Source: Lachnospiraceae bacterium (GTDB lineage: Bacteria; Bacillota; Clostridia; Lachnospirales; Lachnospiraceae). From it: DNA of 58,072 bases. The position numbers and the translations under genes were made by a program. The stretch spans positions 1-58,072 of the forward strand of contig JAFUMV010000129.1 of assembly GCA_017482485.1 (NCBI GenBank), written 5' to 3'. The notes under the pieces were generated by a model. It was given only the letters and a program-made list of their open reading frames with translations. It was not told where the DNA came from and ran no database searches. The stretch's first letter is position 1, and each line of letters opens with the position of its first letter. Positions 52,559-58,072 of this stretch are shown here, piece after piece.

Positions 52559-55500
52559 ATGGCAAAACGGTTTCTTGACGTTTTTCCGGGTTTACAGCTT
52601 AGTGACAATATTCGAGGTCTGTTTGAAAAGGTGACCGTGGAACGGGTGACCGCCACCAGACAGAAAGATTTTATCAGAGTTTATATAAGCTGTGAGAGAC
52701 TGATTTTAAAAGAAATGATCTTCGATATGGAAGAGGAGATCAGAAAGCAGCTTTTTCCAAACTGTAATATCACTGTAAAAATTTACGAGAGATTTCATCT
52801 TTCCGCACAGTATAATCCGCAGAAGCTTCTGGACGTGTATTATGACAGCATTCTTCTGGAGCTGAAAGAATGCAGCCCGGTGGAATACAGCATTTTCAAA
52901 AATGCGCAGATCACTTTTCAGGAAGAAAAAAGGATGTGTCTGGCGGTGCCGGATACGGTAATCGCTCATGAAAAGTGTCCGGAGCTGGTTCGGATTCTGG
53001 AAAAAATCTGCTGCGAGCGCTGCGGCATTCCCGTGGAAGTGGTGATGGACTATCAGCAGCCCAAAGAAAATAAGAAAAAGGCGGAAGAGGAGTTGATTGT
53101 GGCCCGCAAGGTGGCCGAGATTGCAGCAAAAGCAGGTGCCAGACCGGTGGCCAGCGATTATGGACTTTCCGGTTCTCAGATGGCGGATGCCATGAGCGGC
53201 GGTTATAACGAACAGCGTATGCGGGATCAGATGGCGCAGGAAGCAGCCGGTGCTGCCGGCATAGGCAGTCAGGACAGCGGTATGGATGCCGGTTATGAAG
53301 CTTATCTGGCGAGCATGGGACAGGCGGCAGCCGATGAAGTGCCCTTTGTGGGCGGTACTGTGGTGCCGGGTGCAGCCGGACCTGAGGCCGGCCAATATGC
53401 GGCAGGTGCAGGAGCAGCCGCTGGTCAGGGGGCAGGACAGACCGGCGCTGCAAAAGAGCGCATTCCTGCCCAGGGCGGCGGAACGACTGCGAAAAAAGGC
53501 GGTTCATATGGCGCAGCAGGCGGCGAAGGGTCTAAATACGGCAAAGGCAAATTTAACCGTAGCGAAGGTCGGGGGGATTTCCGGCGTGCGGTGAAAAAGA
53601 GTGATAATCCCGATGTACTTTACGGTCGTGATTTTGATGAGGAAGCCATCCCTATTGAGGACATCATCGGTGAGATGGGTGAAGTGGTCATCCGCGGCAA
53701 AATCCTGAACATGGACAAACGCGAGATTAAGAATGAAAGAACCATTCTGATTTTTGATGTGACGGATTTTTCCGATACCATGACCATTAAGATTTTCACA
53801 TTAAATGAGCAGGTGGCAGAGGTGACGGAAGGCATAAAACCCGGTGCATTTGTGAAAATCAAGGGTATGACCATGGTGGATAAGTTCGATGGAGAGCTGA
53901 CTGTCGGCTCCATCGTGGGAATCAAGAAAATCAATGATTTTACAAGCATCCGGATGGATCATTCCGTGCACAAGCGTGTAGAACTTCATTGCCATACAAA
54001 AATGAGCGATATGGACGGTGTATCCGAAGTCAAGGATATTGTAAAGCGCGCTTACAAGTGGGGGCATCCTGCCATCGCCATTACGGATCACGGTGTGGTG
54101 CAGTCCTTTCCGGATGCCAATCATCTGATCGATGATCTGTGGAAAGAGGAAAAGGCAAAGCGCAAGGAAGCCGGCGATGAAAATCCGGATAAGAATGACT
54201 TCTTCAAAGTGATTTACGGCTGCGAAGGCTATCTGGTGGATGATTTAAAAGAAATTGTTACAGGAGATAAAGGTCAGCCGCTGCGGGATTCCTATGTGGT
54301 TTTTGATATCGAGACAACGGGATTTTCTCCTGTCAAAAATAAAATTATTGAAATCGGCGCGGTCAAAGTGGTGGACGGAAAAATTGTGGACCGTTTTTCC
54401 ACCTTTGTAAATCCCGGCGTGCCGATTCCTTTCAGAATCGAGCAGCTGACCGGAATCAATGACGATATGGTGATCGATGCACCGCCGATTGAAGAGGTGC
54501 TGCCCCGGTTTCTGGCATTTTGCGAGGGCACGATTTTCGTTGCGCACAATGCCAATTTCGACATGAGCTTCATTATGGAAAATGCAAAGCAGCAGGGCAT
54601 AGAGCTAAAGCCTACATATGTGGATACGGTGGGCATTGCCCGGGTGCTTTTACCGAATCAGGCAAAGCATACGCTGGATGCGGTGGCAAAGACCATGGGG
54701 GTTTCGCTGGAAAATCATCATCGCGCGGTGGATGATGCGGAGGCTACTGCGGAAATTTTTGTGAAATTTATTCCGCTTTTGGAGGAAAAAAACTGCCACA
54801 CGCTGGCGGAGGTAAATCGGCTGGGAGAATCCAGTCCGGACATTATAAAAAGGCTGCCTTCCTATCATGTAATTTTTCTGGCAAAAAATGATATCGGCAG
54901 AGTGAATCTGTATACGCTGGTGTCGGAATCCCATCTGACCTATTATCACAAGGCCCCCCGTGTGCCCAAGAGCCTTCTGATGAAACATCGGGAAGGCCTG
55001 ATTGTGGGAAGTGCCTGCGAGGCGGGAGAACTTTACCGGGCCCTTCTGGATGAAAAATCCGATGCGGATATTGCCCGGATTGTGAATTTTTATGATTATC
55101 TGGAAATACAGCCCACAGGCAACAACATGTTTATGATTGCTTCGGATAAGATCGAGAACATTAATTCTGTAGAGGATATTCAGAACATGAACCGCAGGAT
55201 CGTGCATCTGGGTGAACAGTTTGGAAAGCCTGTGGTGGCGACCTGTGACGTGCACTTTTTAGACCCGGCAGATGAGGTTTACCGCCGGATTATCATGGCT
55301 GGCAAGGGCTTTAAGGATGCGGACGAACAGGCGCCTCTGTACCTGCGCACCACGGAAGAAATGCTGGAAGAATTCCAGTATCTGGGCAGCGAAAAGGCGG
55401 AAGAGGTAGTCATCACAAATACCAATTTTATCGCCGATCAGATTGAGACCATGGCGCCGGTGCGCCCGGACAAATGTGCTCCGGTCATTCCGGACAGTGA

Positions 55501-57376
55501 CAAGACGTTGACGGACATCTGTTATCGAAAGGCCCATGAGCTTTATGGAGAGGATCTGCCCCAGATCGTGGTGGATCGTCTGGAAAAGGAACTCAATTCC
55601 ATCATCAAAAACGGTTTCGCGGTTATGTACATCATTGCCCAGAAGCTGGTTTGGAAATCGGTGGAGGATGGGTATCTGGTAGGCTCCCGTGGTTCGGTAG
55701 GATCTTCGCTGGTGGCGTTCATGGCGGGAATTACGGAAGTGAATTCTTTGAGCGCTCACTATCGCTGTCCCAACTGTCACTATTACGATTTTGATTCGCC
55801 GGAGGTAAAAGCTTTCTCCGGTAACGGCGGCTGCGACATGCCGGACAAGAATTGCCCCGTCTGCGGTCAGCCCCTGGTGAAGGACGGTTTTGATATTCCT
55901 TTTGAAACATTCCTGGGGTTTAAGGGAGACAAAGAGCCTGATATCGACCTGAATTTTTCCGGAGAATATCAGAGTAAGGCGCATAAATATACAGAAGTTA
56001 TTTTCGGCGCCGGTCAGACCTTCCGTGCCGGCACCATCGGCACCCTGGCGGATAAAACTGCCTTTGGCTATGTAAAAAATTATTTTGAAGAGCGCGGAAA
56101 AAAGAAACGTGTCTGTGAGATTAACCGCATCGTACAGGGCTGTACCGGCATTCGCCGAAGCACGGGCCAGCATCCCGGCGGCATCGTAGTACTGCCGGTG
56201 GGAGAGGACATCAATTCCTTTACCCCCACCCAGCATCCGGCAAACGATATGACCACGGATACGGTAACCACTCATTTTGACTATCACTCCATCGACCATA
56301 ACCTGTTGAAGCTCGATATTCTGGGGCACGATGATCCGACCATGATCCGAATGCTGCAGGATTTGACCGGCATTGATCCCACCAAGATTCCGCTGGATGA
56401 TCCTCAGGTCATGAGTCTGTTTCAGAATACCTCTGCACTGGGCATTACCCCGGAACAGATCGACGGCTGTCCGGTAGGCTCTCTGGGCATTCCGGAGTTC
56501 GGAACCGATTTCGTTATTCAGATGCTGCTGGATACAAAGCCGCAGTGTTTTTCGGACCTGATTCGTATCGCCGGACTGGGACATGGTACAGACGTATGGC
56601 TGGGCAATGCCCAGACGCTGATTCAGGAGGGGAAGGCTACCATTTCTACGGCCATCTGTTGTCGTGACGATATCATGATCTACCTGATCAACAAGGGAAT
56701 GGACCCCAGTCTGTCCTTTACCACCATGGAAAGCGTGCGTAAGGGAAAAGGATTAAAGCCTGAAATGGAAGAGGCCATGATTGCGGCCGGTGTGCCGGAC
56801 TGGTACATCTGGTCCTGCAAAAAGATCAAGTACATGTTCCCGAAGGCCCATGCGGCAGCTTATGTCATGATGGCATGGCGAATCGCCTACTGTAAGGTGA
56901 ACTATCCGCTGGCTTATTATGCGGCTTATTTTTCCATCCGCGCGTCAGCCTTTTCTTATGAAATCATGTGCCAGGGCCAGCAGCATCTGGAAACGGTAAT
57001 GGCAGATTATAAACGCCGTTCCGATACGCTGTCTCAGAAAGAACAGGCATCCTTAAAGGATATGAAGCTGGTGCAGGAAATGTATGCCCGGGGATTTGAA
57101 TTCATTCCCATCGATCTGTTTAAGGCTCATTCCCGCAATTTCCAGATCATGGATGGCAAAATCATGCCTTCCTTAAACAGTATCGACGGATTGGGTGAAA
57201 AAGCGGCGGATGCCATCGTGGAAGCGGCCAAAGACGGCCCGTTCCTGAGCAAGGACGATTTCCGCGAACGCTCCAAAGCCAGCAAAACCATTGTGGAACT
57301 CTTAGATCAGCTGGGTATTCTGGGGGATCTGCCGGAGTCCAACCAGATCAGCCTGTTTGATTTTATGGCGATATAA
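52559..57376 (+). CDS. polC: DNA polymerase III alpha subunit, PolC type
   Basis: A 1605-residue Gram-positive replicase. Order: an N-terminal domain (1-190); an unusual Ala/Gly/Gln-rich linker (about 195-350, GAAAGQGAGQTGAA); an OB domain (VVIRGKILNMDKREI); a PHP domain from about 474 (ELHCHTKMSDMDG), split by the 3'-5' exonuclease from about 581 (VFDIETTGFSP, AHNANFDMSF, HRAVDDAEAT); then the polymerase palm and fingers with the zinc site CPNCHYYDF...CPVCGQ near 1071, and YLVGSRGSVGSS. The linker makes it longer than the Bacillus enzyme (about 1437). It copies chromosomal DNA. GAGGTGAAGG precedes the ATG. Confidence 0.97.
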   Translation: MAKRFLDVFPGLQLSDNIRGLFEKVTVERVTATRQKDFIRVYISCERLILKEMIFDMEEEIRKQLFPNCNITVKIYERFHLSAQYNPQKLLDVYYDSILLELKECSPVEYSIFKNAQITFQEEKRMCLAVPDTVIAHEKCPELVRILEKICCERCGIPVEVVMDYQQPKENKKKAEEELIVARKVAEIAAKAGARPVASDYGLSGSQMADAMSGGYNEQRMRDQMAQEAAGAAGIGSQDSGMDAGYEAYLASMGQAAADEVPFVGGTVVPGAAGPEAGQYAAGAGAAAGQGAGQTGAAKERIPAQGGGTTAKKGGSYGAAGGEGSKYGKGKFNRSEGRGDFRRAVKKSDNPDVLYGRDFDEEAIPIEDIIGEMGEVVIRGKILNMDKREIKNERTILIFDVTDFSDTMTIKIFTLNEQVAEVTEGIKPGAFVKIKGMTMVDKFDGELTVGSIVGIKKINDFTSIRMDHSVHKRVELHCHTKMSDMDGVSEVKDIVKRAYKWGHPAIAITDHGVVQSFPDANHLIDDLWKEEKAKRKEAGDENPDKNDFFKVIYGCEGYLVDDLKEIVTGDKGQPLRDSYVVFDIETTGFSPVKNKIIEIGAVKVVDGKIVDRFSTFVNPGVPIPFRIEQLTGINDDMVIDAPPIEEVLPRFLAFCEGTIFVAHNANFDMSFIMENAKQQGIELKPTYVDTVGIARVLLPNQAKHTLDAVAKTMGVSLENHHRAVDDAEATAEIFVKFIPLLEEKNCHTLAEVNRLGESSPDIIKRLPSYHVIFLAKNDIGRVNLYTLVSESHLTYYHKAPRVPKSLLMKHREGLIVGSACEAGELYRALLDEKSDADIARIVNFYDYLEIQPTGNNMFMIASDKIENINSVEDIQNMNRRIVHLGEQFGKPVVATCDVHFLDPADEVYRRIIMAGKGFKDADEQAPLYLRTTEEMLEEFQYLGSEKAEEVVITNTNFIADQIETMAPVRPDKCAPVIPDSDKTLTDICYRKAHELYGEDLPQIVVDRLEKELNSIIKNGFAVMYIIAQKLVWKSVEDGYLVGSRGSVGSSLVAFMAGITEVNSLSAHYRCPNCHYYDFDSPEVKAFSGNGGCDMPDKNCPVCGQPLVKDGFDIPFETFLGFKGDKEPDIDLNFSGEYQSKAHKYTEVIFGAGQTFRAGTIGTLADKTAFGYVKNYFEERGKKKRVCEINRIVQGCTGIRRSTGQHPGGIVVLPVGEDINSFTPTQHPANDMTTDTVTTHFDYHSIDHNLLKLDILGHDDPTMIRMLQDLTGIDPTKIPLDDPQVMSLFQNTSALGITPEQIDGCPVGSLGIPEFGTDFVIQMLLDTKPQCFSDLIRIAGLGHGTDVWLGNAQTLIQEGKATISTAICCRDDIMIYLINKGMDPSLSFTTMESVRKGKGLKPEMEEAMIAAGVPDWYIWSCKKIKYMFPKAHAAAYVMMAWRIAYCKVNYPLAYYAAYFSIRASAFSYEIMCQGQQHLETVMADYKRRSDTLSQKEQASLKDMKLVQEMYARGFEFIPIDLFKAHSRNFQIMDGKIMPSLNSIDGLGEKAADAIVEAAKDGPFLSKDDFRERSKASKTIVELLDQLGILGDLPESNQISLFDFMAI

Positions 57377-57420
57377 AAACGGGCAGCCATGGGAACGCCC
57401 GGTGCTTATAGATCTTACGG

Positions 57421-57619
57421 GAGGGGTATATGGACAAAAAGAATGCTCCAATGCCCCATTTACTGCCCTAAGAACCTGATATTCTGCATTAAAAGGGTAT
57501 ATAAGAGTAAGAAACGCTCAAAATGCCCCGCAATTCGGAGAACTGCGGGGCAATAGGGAGAATTTTGCGTCCATATACCCTTTTTACGTTATTATAATCT
57601 ACCCCATATACCGGACTCC
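57421..57619. repeat. 200-bp interspersed element R2, copy B
   Basis: It starts GAGGGGTATATGG and ends CCATATACCGGACTCC, with exact inverted ends GGTATATGG (57425-57433) and CCATATACC (57604-57612). Internal hairpins include TGCCCCGCA...TGCGGGGCA near 57520-57553. The ends and length match copy A at 22384. The region 57377-57743 between polC and the tRNA holds no protein gene. Confidence 0.65.
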
Positions 57620-57675
57620 GAAAAAGTCTCCAAAAAACTTTCCGAAAAAGTTTTTGGAAAAAATAAAAAAAGTGC

Positions 57676-57704
57676 TTGCATTTTATCTGGAGATGTAGTA
57701 CTAT
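57676..57704 (+). promoter_or_regulatory. Promoter of tRNA-Glu
   Basis: TTGCAT (57676-57681), a 17-base spacer and TACTAT (57699-57704), about 40 bases upstream of the tRNA. Confidence 0.6.
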
Positions 57705-57743
57705 AAACAGGCGCTGAGCGATATAGCTTACAGAATGCAGCAT

Positions 57744-57815
57744 GGCCAGTTGGTCAAGCGGTCAAGACGTCGCCCTCTCACGGCGAAAACACGGGTTCGA
57801 TTCCCGTACTGGCTG
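57744..57815 (+). tRNA. tRNA-Glu (anticodon CTC)
   Basis: A complete 72-base cloverleaf: acceptor GGCCAGT/ACTGGCT, D-stem GTC/GAC, anticodon stem TCGCC/GGCGA with loop CTCTCAC (anticodon CTC, reading GAG), T-arm ACGGG-TTCGATT-CCCGT, and discriminator G. CCA is not encoded (CTA follows). G1-U72 is a wobble pair. Confidence 0.93.
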
Positions 57816-57853
57816 CTAACTGTTATGTATGTAACAGCCCAACCCAGAAGATG

Positions 57854-57880
57854 TCACAGTGAAAGCTGTGATATTTTTTT
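57854..57880 (+). terminator. Terminator after tRNA-Glu
   Basis: TCACAG and CTGTGA form a stem around TGAAAG, followed by TATTTTTTT. Confidence 0.7.
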
Positions 57881-57882
57881 AT

Positions 57883-58030
57883 TCTACAGGAATTTTCTCC
57901 GAAAATTCCTGTAGAGCAAAAATGCGCTTCGCGCACCGATGCGCACACGCAGCGCCCAGGCAATCTACGATTGTCGGAAATTGTCGCTTCGCGACCGCGC
58001 TCAACGCGGAGTGTGCGCACTTGCGCACAC
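57883..58030. repeat. Intergenic palindrome cluster (family R1, copy d)
   Basis: It opens with a 15-bp hairpin (57883-57897 with 57901-57915), then TGCGCTTCGCGCA, CAATC...GATTG, GTCGCTTCGCGAC and GTGTGCGCAC...GCGCACAC. It is nearly identical to copy c in its first 62 and last 54 bases, and in its middle shares CAATCTACGATTGTCGGAAA (two changes) with copy b. Confidence 0.85.
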
Positions 58031-58072
58031 GTCACCGGTGAACGGTAACGGTGGAGCCTCTTTTTTTAAAGC

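Noticed and set aside
55259-56584. 441-residue open frame on the minus strand inside polC
   Set aside because: It is antisense to a perfectly conserved replicase region, has no ribosome site and no recognisable domain.

Overview
The window looks like a chromosomal segment of a spore-forming, strictly anaerobic gut Firmicute, most likely a Lachnospiraceae member. It carries an alpha/beta-type small acid-soluble spore protein, a PPi-dependent phosphofructokinase, a PolC-type replicase, a T-box riboswitch, a TM1266-type hydrogenase-system regulator, strong AGGAGG ribosome sites and Firmicute sigma-A promoters. No phage genes, transposase, CRISPR array or rRNA operon is visible.

Layout. 1-5300: palindrome-rich repeats, a CYTH phosphatase, a DJ-1/PfpI protein, a CBS-pair protein, a spore protein, and a minus-strand operon of a TM1266-like regulator plus a nitrate/sulfonate-type ABC importer. 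5300-13260: housekeeping block tig, clpP, clpX, lon, ysxC (protein folding, proteolysis, ribosome assembly) and an AI-2E-type transporter. 13300-16500: D-lactate-type dehydrogenase, truA, VanZ-like protein, aldose epimerase. 16570-22020: a truncated HAD hydrolase remnant, a heterodimeric ABC exporter and, convergently, PPi-phosphofructokinase. 22030-45390: a 23-kb surface island. 45430-48800: a T-box-controlled ABC importer whose specifier reads as Trp. 49149-51253: a PP2C phosphatase, a Ser/Thr kinase and a membrane protein that may be the kinase's frame-shifted tail. 51421-57376: ispG and polC. End: a repeat element, tRNA-Glu(CTC) and another palindromic repeat.

The island is the most interesting part. 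Its central operon (29453-39285, one promoter, one strong terminator) encodes, in order, a giant Cys/His-repeat surface protein ending in PPTG, a signal-peptidase-like protein lacking the usual catalytic Lys, a two-domain FctA/Spy0128-like pilin ending in VPTG, a class B sortase, and a small pilin with a proline/glutamate/serine-rich stalk and a different sorting signal. This is the same gene order and sorting-signal logic as the streptococcal FCT-3-type pilus (cpa-sipA-fctA-srtC-fctB). Two further giant paralogues (22842-28817 and 39478-45390) flank the operon, each with its own promoter and a shared leader motif, suggesting alternative tip proteins. Their N-termini carry 8, 17 and 10 copies of a C...HxHx3C[YF] motif that could bind metal or form disulfides. 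I did not recognise a described function for this motif.

Two families of short intergenic repeats are scattered through the window: palindrome clusters (1-226, 8986-9120, 45735-45865, 57883-58030) and a 200-bp element with GGTATATGG inverted ends (22384-22583, 57421-57619).
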